From JBGTFE01 sp036403235 (GTDB lineage: Bacteria > Acidobacteriota > Blastocatellia > Pyrinomonadales > Pyrinomonadaceae): 64,000 nucleotides of DNA. The stretch lies in assembly GCA_036403235.1 (NCBI GenBank), contig DASWRI010000076.1, positions 1 to 64,000 on the forward strand. The letters are read 5' to 3'. The translations under genes and the position numbers were made by a program. Every line of letters begins with the position of its first letter. Position 1 is the first letter of the stretch. Shown here one piece after another: positions 16,483-24,964 of the stretch. Below the pieces are notes generated by a model. It saw only the letters and a program-made list of their open reading frames with translations. It did not search any database and was not told where the DNA came from.

Positions 16483-16953
16483 TTATTTCTGTTCCGCTTT
16501 TTCCATCGGATAGCCGGCACTTTTCCAGCCGTCAGTTCCGCCGAGCAGAGCGTATGCGTTTGAGATTCCTTTTTTCTTTAATTCAGTGACCAGACCGGCA
16601 CTTGTATGCTCGTTCGGTCAGGAACAGTAGGCGATGATTTTCTTGTCGGTCGGAATTTCCTTGTAGCGCGTCTCGAATGCTTCCATCGGCAAATTTATCG
16701 AGCCTTTAACGTGCTCCTGACGATACAGAACTTCGGCGCGCGTGTCGACAAAGACGGCCGTTCCTTCGTCAAATTCTTTTTTTGCGTCTGCCAGTGAGAT
16801 TCGCGCCGCGTCGTCCATCTGCGCCCGTTCGGGCGTTTTCTGCGCCAGACCGGAATTGTTGGCTTTAAGCGGCCCGGACGAGTTCTGGCTGCACGCCGTC
16901 AAAACGACTAAAGCAAGTGCGCAGGCGGCTGTAATAGATAAAATAAAACGCAT
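16483..16953 (-). CDS. Rhodanese-like lipoprotein with in-frame TGA, probable selenoprotein
   Basis: Reading the frame through one TGA (16618-16620) gives 156 residues ending at TAA (16483-16485). The N-terminus is a lipoprotein signal with lipobox LTAC (Cys 21). The rest is one rhodanese domain: ISLADAKKEFDEGTAVFVDT, HVKGSINLPMEAFE, active-site loop KIIAYCS-U-PNEHTSAG (U = TGA codon, residue 112), ending ALLGGTDGWKSAGYP, which is the normal rhodanese terminus. Homologous loops read YCSCPNE, so the TGA sits exactly at a conserved cysteine. A hairpin with a GGUCU apical loop follows at SECIS distance. It likely acts in sulfur or redox chemistry in the periplasm. The alternative is a nonsense mutation, but the frame, the conserved residues and the intact stop after the TGA argue against decay. 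Confidence 0.82.
16585..16602 (-). promoter_or_regulatory. Putative bacterial SECIS hairpin
   Basis: Fifteen bases after the in-frame TGA, the minus strand reads AGTGCC-GGTCT-GG-T-CACT: a 6-bp stem (AGUG/CACU plus CC/GG with one bulged U) closed by GGUCU. Bacterial SECIS elements lie just downstream of the UGA, inside the coding region, with a GU-containing apical loop; the E. coli fdhF hairpin has the loop AGGUCU at nearly the same distance. Position, size and loop all fit. Folding was by eye. Confidence 0.72.
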
Positions 16954-16970
16954 TTAATACCTCCAATAAT

Positions 16971-17027
16971 AGTGGAAAGTTGAAAGTTGAAAGTTGATAA
17001 ATTCTTTCACTATCCACTTTCAACTAT
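16971..17027. repeat. Intergenic hairpin of AAAGTTG heptamers
   Basis: Left arm has three 7-bp units (GAAAGTT repeated), the right arm is ATCCACTTTCAACTATT, imperfectly complementary, around ATAAATTCTTTCACT. It lies between purF and the rhodanese gene (both minus strand). Its right arm supplies the TGA stop codon of purF (17020-17022). Confidence 0.82.
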
Positions 17028-18426
17028 TATCAATCGTCGGCTCGCCGCCCGCAACCAGCGTCGGATATTTTCCGTTCCAACAGGCCGTGCAGGCGGAATT
17101 TTCTTCAAAACCGATTGCTTTGAGCATTCCTTCCAATGAAAGATAACCCAGACTGTCGGCTTCGATATAGCGGCAGACTTCTTCGACCGACATCTGCGCG
17201 GCGATTAAATCGGCCTTGCGCGGCGTATCGACGCCGTAATAACAGGGCGAGACGGTCGGCGGACAGCTGATTCGCATATGAACCTCGCGCGCTCCGGCTT
17301 CGCGCACCATCTGGACGATTTTTTTTGAAGTCGTGCCGCGGACAATCGAATCGTCGACCAGAATGATGCGGCGGTCTTTTATCAAATCGCGAATCGGGTT
17401 GAGCTTGAGCCGCACGCCGAACGAGCGAATCGACTGCGATGGCTCGATAAAAGTCCGCCCGACGTAGTGATTGCGGATAATCGCGTGGCGAAAATTGATT
17501 CCCGACTCGCGCGCGAAACCGACGGCCGCCGCCACGCCCGAATCGGGAACGGGCACGACGAGCGCGTCATCCGAGTTTTCGAGCGGGTGCTCGATGGCGA
17601 GCTGTTTGCCCATATTATGGCGCGATTGATTGACCGATTTCCCGAAAATTATCGAATCGGGGCGCGAAAAATAAACGTGCTCGAACGCGCAGACCGAATG
17701 CGGCTTTTCGTCAAACGGGCGCAAAGACTGCAAACCTTTTTCGTTGATGACGAGCATTTCGCCCGCTTCGATTTCGCGCACGTATTCGGCGTCAATCAAA
17801 TCAAACGCGCACGTTTCCGAAGCGACGCACCACGCATCTTTTAATTTTCCCAGAACCAAAGGTCGAAATCCGCGCGCGTCGCGAACGGCGATTAAAGCGC
17901 CGGGCGTTAAAAAAAGGAGCGAAAACGCGCCTTCGGTTTCGCGTATGACTTTTTTGATGGCTTCGATGGCGTTTGCCGCATCGCAGCGCGCGATTGAATG
18001 CAGAATGGTTTCCGTGTCGGAAGTCGAGGAAAAAATCGCGCCCGCCCGTTCCAGCTCGACGCGTTTCTGCGCGGCAAACGGCAGATTCCCGTTGTGGCAG
18101 ACGGCTATTTTTCCGTGCTGGCAGGTGACCGAAAACGGCTGGACTTCCTTAATCGTATTTTTTCCGGCCGTCGAATAGCGCGTGTGCCCGATTGCGCTTT
18201 CTCCGACAAGACTGTTCAAAACATCTTCACTTAAAACGTCTGCAACCAAACCCTGCGAGCGAAATTGATGCAAATCTTCGCCATCTGACGAAACGATGCC
18301 GCACGCTTCCTGCCCGCGGTGCTGAAGCGCGAAAAGCCCGAGCTGCGTCAAAGTTGATGCTTCCGCGTGCCCGTAAATGCCGAAAATTCCGCACTCTTCT
18401 TTGAATTTGTCCGAGAGAAAATTCAT
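17020..18426 (-). CDS. purF: Amidophosphoribosyltransferase
   Basis: This is the first committed enzyme of purine synthesis (PRPP plus glutamine to phosphoribosylamine), 468 residues. ATG at 18426 gives MNFLSDKFKEECGIFGIYG, a short propeptide before the N-terminal nucleophile cysteine at residue 13; an in-frame upstream start would add an unlikely 11 residues. The glutaminase domain shows GHTRYSTAG, CHNGNLP and SSTSDTE. The phosphoribosyltransferase domain has the PRPP loop ILVDDSIVRGTTS. The C-terminal cysteines (SCPPTVSPCYYG, ENSACTACWNGKYP) fit the 4Fe-4S Bacillus-type enzyme. Other pur genes lie far away at 54-57 kb. Confidence 0.96.
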   Translation of the reverse strand: MNFLSDKFKEECGIFGIYGHAEASTLTQLGLFALQHRGQEACGIVSSDGEDLHQFRSQGLVADVLSEDVLNSLVGESAIGHTRYSTAGKNTIKEVQPFSVTCQHGKIAVCHNGNLPFAAQKRVELERAGAIFSSTSDTETILHSIARCDAANAIEAIKKVIRETEGAFSLLFLTPGALIAVRDARGFRPLVLGKLKDAWCVASETCAFDLIDAEYVREIEAGEMLVINEKGLQSLRPFDEKPHSVCAFEHVYFSRPDSIIFGKSVNQSRHNMGKQLAIEHPLENSDDALVVPVPDSGVAAAVGFARESGINFRHAIIRNHYVGRTFIEPSQSIRSFGVRLKLNPIRDLIKDRRIILVDDSIVRGTTSKKIVQMVREAGAREVHMRISCPPTVSPCYYGVDTPRKADLIAAQMSVEEVCRYIEADSLGYLSLEGMLKAIGFEENSACTACWNGKYPTLVAGGEPTIDNS

Positions 18427-18459
18427 CACTTCTATTTTGCCACAAAAGAGAAGAATCAA

Positions 18460-18536
18460 ACCACAGAGGGCGCAGAGAACGCAGAGATTTCATATTGAAA
18501 TTTATTTTCTTTGTGTTCTCTGTGTCCTCTGTGGTG
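18460..18536. repeat. Intergenic hairpin, CTCTGTG type
   Basis: Left ACCACAGAGGGCGCAGAGAA faces right TTCTCTGTGTCCTCTGTGGT with few mismatches around an AT-rich loop. It occupies nearly all of the spacer between fahA and purF (both on the minus strand), so any purF promoter must lie in or beside it. Confidence 0.88.
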
Positions 18537-18543
18537 AAAATTC

Positions 18544-19872
18544 TTAATCGGCGGGTAAAATAATTCCGCGACACTCGCCGAAGCCGATTCTGCGAAAACC
18601 TTCACGCTCGCAGAAGCCTTTCATGATGATTTCGTCGCCGTCTTCGAGAAATCGGCGTTCTTCGCCGTTCGGCAGTTGAATCGGTTCTTTGCCGCGCCAC
18701 GTCAGCTCCAATAAACATCCGCGCTCGTCTTTCGATTCGCCCGAAACCGTGCCGGTCGCAATCAAATCGCCGGTTTGCAGATTGCAGCCGTTCGACGCGT
18801 GATGCGCGAGCATCTGCCCGATTGTCCAGTATAAATCCTTCATATTCGAACGGCTCAAGCGATGCGGCTCGACGCTTTCATCGCGCATTTTTTCGGTTTG
18901 AATGTAAACTTCGAGATTCAAATCGATGCCGCCGAATTTTTGATTCGTCTCGTCCGACAAATATTCGAGCGGCTGCGGGTCGCCTTCGGGGCGTTCAAAC
19001 GCCGGTGCGCGAAACGGCGCGAGCGCTTCCAACGTGACGACGAACGGCGAAATGCTGGTCGCGAAATTTTTCGCCAGAAACGGGCCGAGCGGCTGGTACT
19101 CCCAGGCTTGTATGTCGCGCGCCGACCAGTCGTTGACGAGACACAGACCGAAAATGTGTTTTTCGGCGTCTTCAATCGAAATCGGCTCGCCCAAATCGTT
19201 TCCGCAGCCGACAAAAAATCCGACTTCCATCTCATAATCGAGATTTTTCGCCGGAATAAAAACGGGCGGCGCGTCGGCGTCGGCGCGATTCTGACCTTTC
19301 GGGCGTTTGATTTCCGTTCCCGAAACGACGATTGAAGACGCGCGCCCGTGATAGCCGATGGGCACGTATTTGTAGTTCGGCAGCAAAGGATTATCGGGGC
19401 GAAACATCGAGCCGACGTTCGTCGCGTGGAAAATTGAGCAGTAAAAATCGGTGTAATCGCCGATGTGCGCGGGCATGTAAAATTCGACTTCCGTTACCGG
19501 AATCAAGTTTCGCCCGACGTTTTTGCGCGTTTCCTCGTCGGCACTTTCCGACAGAATTTCGCTCAAGCGACGACGAAACGCCGTTTGCAGATTCGGATTT
19601 TTCTTCATCACCGAATGGTCGAGACAGTAATTGTCGGCGCTGACGGCGATATTAAACGATTCGTCGTCGAAAAGACAGCATTCGTAGCACGCGTATATGT
19701 CGAGAATGAAATCGCCGATGGCGACGCCGATGCGGACGTTTTCGTAGGTGCAGGCGCGTGTGAAAGCGCAGAACGGCAGATTTTGAATCGGAAAATCCGT
19801 GCCGGGCGCGTTGGCCGATTCAATCCAGCTTTTGAGATTCGGCTCGTGTGTTTCGTTAATTTCGTAAGTCAT
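18544..19872 (-). CDS. fahA: Fumarylacetoacetase
   Basis: This 442-residue enzyme performs the last step of tyrosine degradation, cleaving fumarylacetoacetate to fumarate and acetoacetate. The N-terminal SH3-like domain (about 1-120) carries FPIQNLPFCAFTR. The catalytic domain shows DYTDFYCSIFHATNVG with the catalytic histidine, the metal-binding acidic set in YEMEVGFFVG and VNDWSARDIQAWEYQPLGP, and LATGTVSG near the end. Length equals the family norm. It is separated from hmgA and hppD by two genes and a repeat array. ATG at 19872 is the only good start. Confidence 0.96.
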   Translation of the reverse strand: MTYEINETHEPNLKSWIESANAPGTDFPIQNLPFCAFTRACTYENVRIGVAIGDFILDIYACYECCLFDDESFNIAVSADNYCLDHSVMKKNPNLQTAFRRRLSEILSESADEETRKNVGRNLIPVTEVEFYMPAHIGDYTDFYCSIFHATNVGSMFRPDNPLLPNYKYVPIGYHGRASSIVVSGTEIKRPKGQNRADADAPPVFIPAKNLDYEMEVGFFVGCGNDLGEPISIEDAEKHIFGLCLVNDWSARDIQAWEYQPLGPFLAKNFATSISPFVVTLEALAPFRAPAFERPEGDPQPLEYLSDETNQKFGGIDLNLEVYIQTEKMRDESVEPHRLSRSNMKDLYWTIGQMLAHHASNGCNLQTGDLIATGTVSGESKDERGCLLELTWRGKEPIQLPNGEERRFLEDGDEIIMKGFCEREGFRRIGFGECRGIILPAD

Positions 19873-19958
19873 AAAGAAAATGTTAGCAAATGAGAGCGCA
19901 ATACCAAATACCAGCGCCGCGTCTTAAAATCATTTTCCGCGAAGCTTTCTGAAGATAA

Positions 19959-20167
19959 TTTACTTGCATGACAGAGCAATTTACACGCGTGCAAGCGTTA
20001 TTTACATCAATGACAACAAAGCTCGCACGCCTGTCAACGTCGCTCGCATCGATGAAATAAAGCTCGCAGGTCTGTAAACAAAGCTCGCAGGCCTGTAAAC
20101 AATGCTCGCAGCCTTGTAAATGACGCTCGCACGCGTGTAAAAACAGTTTGCGAGCCTTTACGAATTT
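19959..20167. repeat. Tandem array with 21-bp period and variable palindromic core
   Basis: Ten consecutive units (nine of 21 bp, one of 20 bp) begin TTTAC or CTCGC and carry in the same place an 8-base CANNNNTG core. In units 2, 5, 7 and 9 the core is a perfect palindrome: CACGCGTG, CATCGATG, CAGGCCTG, CACGCGTG. Most others are near-palindromes (CAGGTCTG, CACGCCTG, CATCAATG). The inner four bases vary while the frame is kept. A minus-strand frame at 19883-20230 runs through it only because 21 is divisible by three; I do not call it a gene. The array lies in the 376-base gap between fahA and the PLD gene. Confidence 0.8.
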
Positions 20168-20248
20168 GCCGATGCTGCCTGCAAACGCCGCCGACACGGC
20201 CGCAATCATAAATAACGAGCGGGAAATCAAGTCTGCGCGCTTTGTTTT

Positions 20249-21988
20249 TTACATCGTTCCGGCGAACATCCGGCGGTCTTTTTCCTCGGTGCTGCCGACG
20301 ACATAATATTCGTCAGACCATGAATCGTCTTCGACCAAATCCAGCGGTTTCGATTTATCCTGCGCTTTGGCTTCGTTGGCGCGAAAGTGATAATGCTCGA
20401 ACATCCGCATAAAGTCGGTCGCGTAGATGTCCGTGACCGAAGTAAAACCGCGCAGAATCAGCGAATTCGAATCGTTTATCTCGGTCGAATTGTTGGAAAA
20501 ATTCGCCGAGCCGGTAACGATAATCGGGTCTGAGCCGAACGGGTCGACCATAATTATCTTTGAATGGATGTGAATTCCGGCATGGTGAAAAGATTCTTTT
20601 CCTTCGAGCAGCTTGCCCTGAAAATCGTGCAGAGGCGAGGAAATCGTCGTCGCGACGGCAATCGAATCGTCCGGGTCGCCTTCGATGATGTTGACCTCGT
20701 GGCCGAGACTGCCGATTTTGTCGAGCAGCATAAACCGCAGCACGTCGTCGCTTTTTTCGACCAGCGTGCCGAGAATAATCGGCGAGAGCGCAAACGGCGC
20801 GGAAACCAGAAGCATCTTTGCGCCCTCGCACACTTTGGCGTAAAGATGAAGCATCGTCGCGTCTTCCTGCGGCGAAAAAATCGGCATGACCTTATGCTCG
20901 CTCGGAATCAGAAGCGAAATCGGCGTCAGGTTGCCGAGCGCGTGTTTTAACGTCGACGCGTCGTCGTCGTTGTGCAGCATCTGAAAATAACCTTCGTAAA
21001 GACCGGCGACTTCCGCGTCGTAAATTGCGTGACCGACGTTCAGCTGACCGTAGATTCCGCCGTCCGTCCAGTTGGTCGAGCCTGTCCAGACGGCCGTCGG
21101 GACGGGTTTCGTGCCGTCGTTTTTGAGCAGGACGACAAATTTATTGTGCATAATTGCGCTTTGCGGATTTGCGCTGCGCGGTTTGACGACGCTCGGCAGA
21201 TTTTCCGAAGCGAGCGCCGCATCGTCGAGCCCGGCGGCCTTGACGGCGGCATCGTTTTTCACGGCGGTCGTGTCTTTATCGTTCTTTCTGCGATGATGAT
21301 AGACGACCTCGACGCTGACGCCGCGCTCGGCCGCGTCCTTGATGCCTTTCAGCAGCGAAGGCTTTTGAAATTCGTAAATCGCGGCGTGGAGCGCGTCGCC
21401 TTTTTCGGCTTTATTGAGAAACGCGAGGACGGCTTCTTCGAGGCCGTTTGAAAGCCATTTGCGCGCCCGCGCGGCTTCGTCCGACGAATCGCTGACGTCT
21501 TTTACGTCGGGAAATTCCCGGTTAAAGGCGATGCTCGCGGCGGCGGCGCGGTTAAAAAAAACCGCAGTTTCCTGGTTGTTCGGGTCTTCGGTCGTAATCT
21601 CAATCTCGACGCCGTTTTCGAGTCCGGGAAAACCCGTCAAATCGTTCGGCTTGCCGTAGCGCGGAATGACTTTATATCGGTATGTGGTCGCCGGTTCGAG
21701 CCCGTAATCGCCCCATCGAAATTTTTGCAGAGGCGCGTCTTCGGTCGTCGAAAACGCTTCGCCGGCGGCAAGCGGCGCGCTCGGAAAACGCAGCATATTC
21801 GGCAGCCATTCGGTCTTTTGCTGGCCGGCGGGCGTCGGATTGGCCGCCGGGCCGACGATTGTTTTTTGAATCGAAAATCCCAAACATCCCTTTCGTTTGT
21901 TTTCCTGCAAATCGAAGGCGATAATCGCATCGCGCGTTCCGGCGATAACGCGCAGAGTCAAGCCGTTTTGAGTCGTACTGGCTCTCAT
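20249..21988 (-). CDS. Phospholipase D-like protein with two HKD motifs
   Basis: The 579-residue protein has no signal peptide. An N-terminal beta-rich region (about 60-150) resembles a fibronectin type III-like fold, with GLEPATTYRYKVIP. Two PLD half-sites follow: HNKFVVLL...GSTNWTDGG (about 293-325) and HSKIIMVD...TGSANFSNN (about 490-515), i.e. HxK plus the GSxN asparagine in each. Such enzymes hydrolyse phosphodiester bonds in lipids or nucleic acids; the substrate is open. Start ATG 21988 has AAGGAG upstream with good spacing. A role in nucleic-acid processing or defence is possible but not shown by the neighbours. Confidence 0.88.
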   Translation of the reverse strand: MRASTTQNGLTLRVIAGTRDAIIAFDLQENKRKGCLGFSIQKTIVGPAANPTPAGQQKTEWLPNMLRFPSAPLAAGEAFSTTEDAPLQKFRWGDYGLEPATTYRYKVIPRYGKPNDLTGFPGLENGVEIEITTEDPNNQETAVFFNRAAAASIAFNREFPDVKDVSDSSDEAARARKWLSNGLEEAVLAFLNKAEKGDALHAAIYEFQKPSLLKGIKDAAERGVSVEVVYHHRRKNDKDTTAVKNDAAVKAAGLDDAALASENLPSVVKPRSANPQSAIMHNKFVVLLKNDGTKPVPTAVWTGSTNWTDGGIYGQLNVGHAIYDAEVAGLYEGYFQMLHNDDDASTLKHALGNLTPISLLIPSEHKVMPIFSPQEDATMLHLYAKVCEGAKMLLVSAPFALSPIILGTLVEKSDDVLRFMLLDKIGSLGHEVNIIEGDPDDSIAVATTISSPLHDFQGKLLEGKESFHHAGIHIHSKIIMVDPFGSDPIIVTGSANFSNNSTEINDSNSLILRGFTSVTDIYATDFMRMFEHYHFRANEAKAQDKSKPLDLVEDDSWSDEYYVVGSTEEKDRRMFAGTM

Positions 21989-22078
21989 AGGAGTCTCCTT
22001 TTTATTGATTAATTATTGGTTAAAGCAATGACATATTAAGGCTAAACGCCGGATTCGACAAGCTAAAATCGACTTTAA

Positions 22079-22981
22079 TTAGAGCAGTCCGATTTCCTGC
22101 AAATCGGCAATCGGTTCTTCGAACGAGCACGAGCCGAATGAGATTATATTTTTTTCGCGCAGATAGCCGAGCTGTGACGTGTTCAAAAAATGCTCCTGAC
22201 GCCAGAGAACGCCGTTTTCGTCGAACTCGAAACTTTCCTCGAATTCGTCTTCGAGAATTTCTTCGAGAATGCTCGATTTGAATCCGGCGCGGGCAAATGC
22301 GGTGGCTAAAAAGAGATTGATAAAACCGTTCATCATTCCTTCGGGCGCGTCCGATTCATACGTCAGCGGCTTGTAACAGCGAATCGGGTGATGAAGTCCG
22401 GCCGTCGCTTTGAACGGGACGTTGGCGGCGAGACAGGTGCGGATAAAGCGGATAATCATCTTCGAGGGCGGAAAGGTTTCGGGCGTCGTGCCGCCGGTGC
22501 GAATCTTTGCGCGGTGATTTTTTAAGGCGAGATTGACGACCAGCTCGGACAATTCCGTGCCGATCGGAATTTCAAAAAAAGTCTGAAATTCGGGCGGTAC
22601 GGCTTCGCTGATTTTTTCAATTTCGGCGACCGAATCCGCTTTTACTTCGATGCTGTCGATGACGGCGCGCGGCGCGTTGGCGGCGTTAAATTCTTCGATT
22701 TGGCGAACGCTCGCGTAAATGTCCTCGCTCGCCAGGACGCTCAATCTCCAGCTTTCCGCATCGCGCGAGATAAAATCGACGGCGCTTTCCGCAAATTCGT
22801 CGAGCCGACTGACCGAGACGACAAAGCGGCCGAGCATCCACTTGTAATTGCTGTTTTTATAAGTCGCGTAATTGATGACCGCTTCCGGCATCGACAGCGC
22901 GGCGGGCGGAAAAAGTCCGGCGTAATCGACTATCTCGGAAAGCAGCACATGAACGGATTCTTTGACGTTTTCACTCATCAT
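22079..22981 (-). CDS. Conserved hypothetical in the tyrosine-degradation cluster
   Basis: I do not recognise an enzyme family for this 300-residue soluble protein. It begins with VDYAGLFPPAALSMPEAV, and its C-terminal half contains KIRTGGTTPETFPPSK and PFKATAGLHHPIR, segments rich in conserved-looking Gly, His, Arg and Pro that suggest an active site, perhaps on a TIM-barrel-like scaffold. It lies 52 bases downstream of hmgA on the same strand, so it is probably in the hppD-hmgA operon. The pathway here lacks a visible maleylacetoacetate isomerase, so this protein is a candidate for that step by context alone. Confidence 0.75.
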   Translation of the reverse strand: MMSENVKESVHVLLSEIVDYAGLFPPAALSMPEAVINYATYKNSNYKWMLGRFVVSVSRLDEFAESAVDFISRDAESWRLSVLASEDIYASVRQIEEFNAANAPRAVIDSIEVKADSVAEIEKISEAVPPEFQTFFEIPIGTELSELVVNLALKNHRAKIRTGGTTPETFPPSKMIIRFIRTCLAANVPFKATAGLHHPIRCYKPLTYESDAPEGMMNGFINLFLATAFARAGFKSSILEEILEDEFEESFEFDENGVLWRQEHFLNTSQLGYLREKNIISFGSCSFEEPIADLQEIGLL

Positions 22982-23033
22982 TTATTAGCGGAAATCGCAA
23001 ATAGAGTTTACATTAAGCGTTTGTCTTTAACAA

Positions 23034-24344
23034 TTAATCCGTAGAAAAATTCTTTTTCAATCTCTGCCAGACTTCAAAATATTCGTGCTGCAATTCGGAC
23101 GTCTCCAGCGCAAATCTGGTCGGGCGAATGATGTAGCGCGATTCGAACATAAACGCCATCGTCCCCGATAATTTCTGCGGCTGTAAATCAGCGTTCGACG
23201 CTTTTTCAAACGCGTCGAGGTCGGGGCCGTGCGCCGACATGCAGTTGTGAAGCGAGCCGCCGCCGGCGACAAATCCTTCTTCCTTGGCGTCGTATTGCCC
23301 GTAGCAGAGACCCATGTATTCGCTCATCACGTTGCGGTGATACCACGGCGGGCGAAACGTGTTTTCGGCGACGAGCCAGCGGTCTGGGAAAATGACGAAA
23401 TCGCAGTTGGCGACGCCGGCTTCGCCCGACGCAGACGTGAGAACGGTGAAAATCGAAGGGTCGGGATGGTCAAAAGAGACCGAGCCAATGGTATTGAAAC
23501 GCCGCAAATCGTATTTATACGGCGCGTAATTTCCGTGCCAGGCGACGACGTCGAGTGGCGAATGGTCTGTCTCGCAAGCCCAAAGATTGCCGCCGAATTT
23601 GGCGACGATTTCGCACGCCTCGTCTTTGTCTTCAAACCACGCGACCGGCGTCAGAAAATCGCGCGCGTTGGCCAGACCGTTAGCGCCGATTGGGCCTAAA
23701 TCGGGCAGACGAAACTGCGCGCCGTAGTTTTCGCAGACGTAGCCGCGCGCGGAGCCTTCGGGCAGCTCGACGCGAAATTTCAGACCGCGCGGAATGACGG
23801 CGATTTCGCCCGAATTAATTTCCAAAACGCCGAGCTCGGTTAAAAATCTGACCGGGTTTTTCTCGGCGACGACGAGCATCTCGCCATCGGCGTTATAGAA
23901 AAAACGGTCTTTCATATTTTTGTTGCAGGCGAAAATATGAATCGCCATTCCCGTCTGCGCAAATGAATCGCCGTTTCCGGCAATTGTCGTCAAACCGTCG
24001 ACAAAATCCGTCTCCGTTGCGGGCATCGGCAGAGGATTCCAGCGCAGTTGATTCGGCGTCGTCGTGATTTCATTGAAAGGCGAAGATTTCAGTAATTTGC
24101 TTTCGATTTGGCGAAACGGTTTATGAAGCACCGACGGGCGAATGCGATACGTCCAGGTGCGTCTGTTGTGGGCGCGGGGCACGGTAAAAGCCGTTCCCGA
24201 AAACTGCTCGGCGTAAAGCCCGAGCGGCGCTTTCTGCGGCGAATTACGCCCGACGGGAAGTGCGCCTTTGACCGCTTCGGTCGCAAACTCGTTGCCGAAA
24301 CCCGTTTGATATTCGAGTGGTTTTTCGCCGGTCGTTGGTGTCAT
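23034..24344 (-). CDS. hmgA: Homogentisate 1,2-dioxygenase
   Basis: This 436-residue non-haem iron dioxygenase opens the ring of homogentisate to maleylacetoacetate. Family signatures run throughout: [13 protein letters not shown] at the N-terminus, [22 protein letters not shown] as two adjacent blocks, [12 protein letters not shown], and the iron-site region [16 protein letters not shown] (His and Glu) plus [12 protein letters not shown] (His). The start overlaps the upstream SNase-like gene by four bases (ATGA), indicating translational coupling within hppD-SNase-like-hmgA. Length is normal. Confidence 0.97.
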   Translation of the reverse strand: MTPTTGEKPLEYQTGFGNEFATEAVKGALPVGRNSPQKAPLGLYAEQFSGTAFTVPRAHNRRTWTYRIRPSVLHKPFRQIESKLLKSSPFNEITTTPNQLRWNPLPMPATETDFVDGLTTIAGNGDSFAQTGMAIHIFACNKNMKDRFFYNADGEMLVVAEKNPVRFLTELGVLEINSGEIAVIPRGLKFRVELPEGSARGYVCENYGAQFRLPDLGPIGANGLANARDFLTPVAWFEDKDEACEIVAKFGGNLWACETDHSPLDVVAWHGNYAPYKYDLRRFNTIGSVSFDHPDPSIFTVLTSASGEAGVANCDFVIFPDRWLVAENTFRPPWYHRNVMSEYMGLCYGQYDAKEEGFVAGGGSLHNCMSAHGPDLDAFEKASNADLQPQKLSGTMAFMFESRYIIRPTRFALETSELQHEYFEVWQRLKKNFSTD

Positions 24345-24964
24345 TTTGCCCAGATTCCTAATTTTGCTGTTTTCGCTTTTTCTTCCGCTTTTTTTAACTC
24401 ACATTTGGTTAGCATCGGAACGAGGTTTCCTAACTGAAAATCTTTGAATTTAGCAATGCCACTTTCTAAGAGATATTCGCTTATGTCATTGATGTCTTCG
24501 CTATCTCCCAACAGCAAAACGACAGCATCTAATTTTCTACTATTATCTTTTTTGGTTTTCCAGCTATTTTTTGTATTTCCGGTAACCTGAACTTCTTGAT
24601 TTAGAATTTTCTCAGTCAGAAACTTTTTAATCTGTTTTTTATTAGAACTTTTATCAATACCGACGAGGAACACTTTAAAGATTTGCGGCTCAATTAATTT
24701 TGATTCGTCCTCATCTTCTTGATGTTCATCATCCCAAACATTATTGGACTTCGCTACTTTGACGATTAAATCATTTGAATTCGTAATTTTGATTACTTTG
24801 CCTGTTCTGTATCCGTAAGTTTGGCTTTCCATTGCAGAATCTCCGCAAGGATTGTCATAAATTTGAAAACTTCCCAACGTTTTTGTTTCAGATTCTTTCT
24901 TGTCTTGCGGATAAAAACTCATGCAAGACAAGAAAATCAATAAAATCATTGAAATTATTTTCAC
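24341..24964 (-). CDS. Secreted SNase-like (thermonuclease-fold) protein, probably inactive
   Basis: The 207-residue protein has a hydrophobic export signal with a cysteine near residue 14 (FLSC), so it may be a lipoprotein. The rest follows the staphylococcal nuclease layout: [25 protein letters not shown], a long helix, then the closing signature [18 protein letters not shown]. The residues SNase uses for catalysis (Arg35, Glu43, Arg87) are not visible: FKVFLVGID has K in place of R, the Glu position reads SSN, and the third falls near SRKLD. Base use is more AT-rich than hmgA and hppD, with which it overlaps by four bases at both ends. It looks like a late insertion into the operon. Confidence 0.78.
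   Translation of the reverse strand: MKIISMILLIFLSCMSFYPQDKKESETKTLGSFQIYDNPCGDSAMESQTYGYRTGKVIKITNSNDLIVKVAKSNNVWDDEHQEDEDESKLIEPQIFKVFLVGIDKSSNKKQIKKFLTEKILNQEVQVTGNTKNSWKTKKDNSRKLDAVVLLLGDSEDINDISEYLLESGIAKFKDFQLGNLVPMLTKCELKKAEEKAKTAKLGIWAK

Noticed and set aside
16483..16620. Rhodanese pseudogene with a nonsense codon
   Set aside because: One TGA only, exactly at a conserved cysteine, intact downstream domain and stop, and a SECIS-like hairpin; decay would rarely give this combination.
18427..18459. Earlier start for purF
   Set aside because: The 11 added residues precede the conserved propeptide; the N-terminal nucleophile cysteine needs a short propeptide as given by ATG 18426.
19959..20167. 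CRISPR array
   Set aside because: Units are contiguous, 21 bp, with variable cores and no conserved repeat plus unique spacer structure; no cas genes are in the window.
19883..20230. Cys-rich small protein on the minus strand
   Set aside because: Its body is the translation of the 21-bp tandem array; seven-residue repeats arise from the period, and there is no ribosome site at the TTG or ATG starts.
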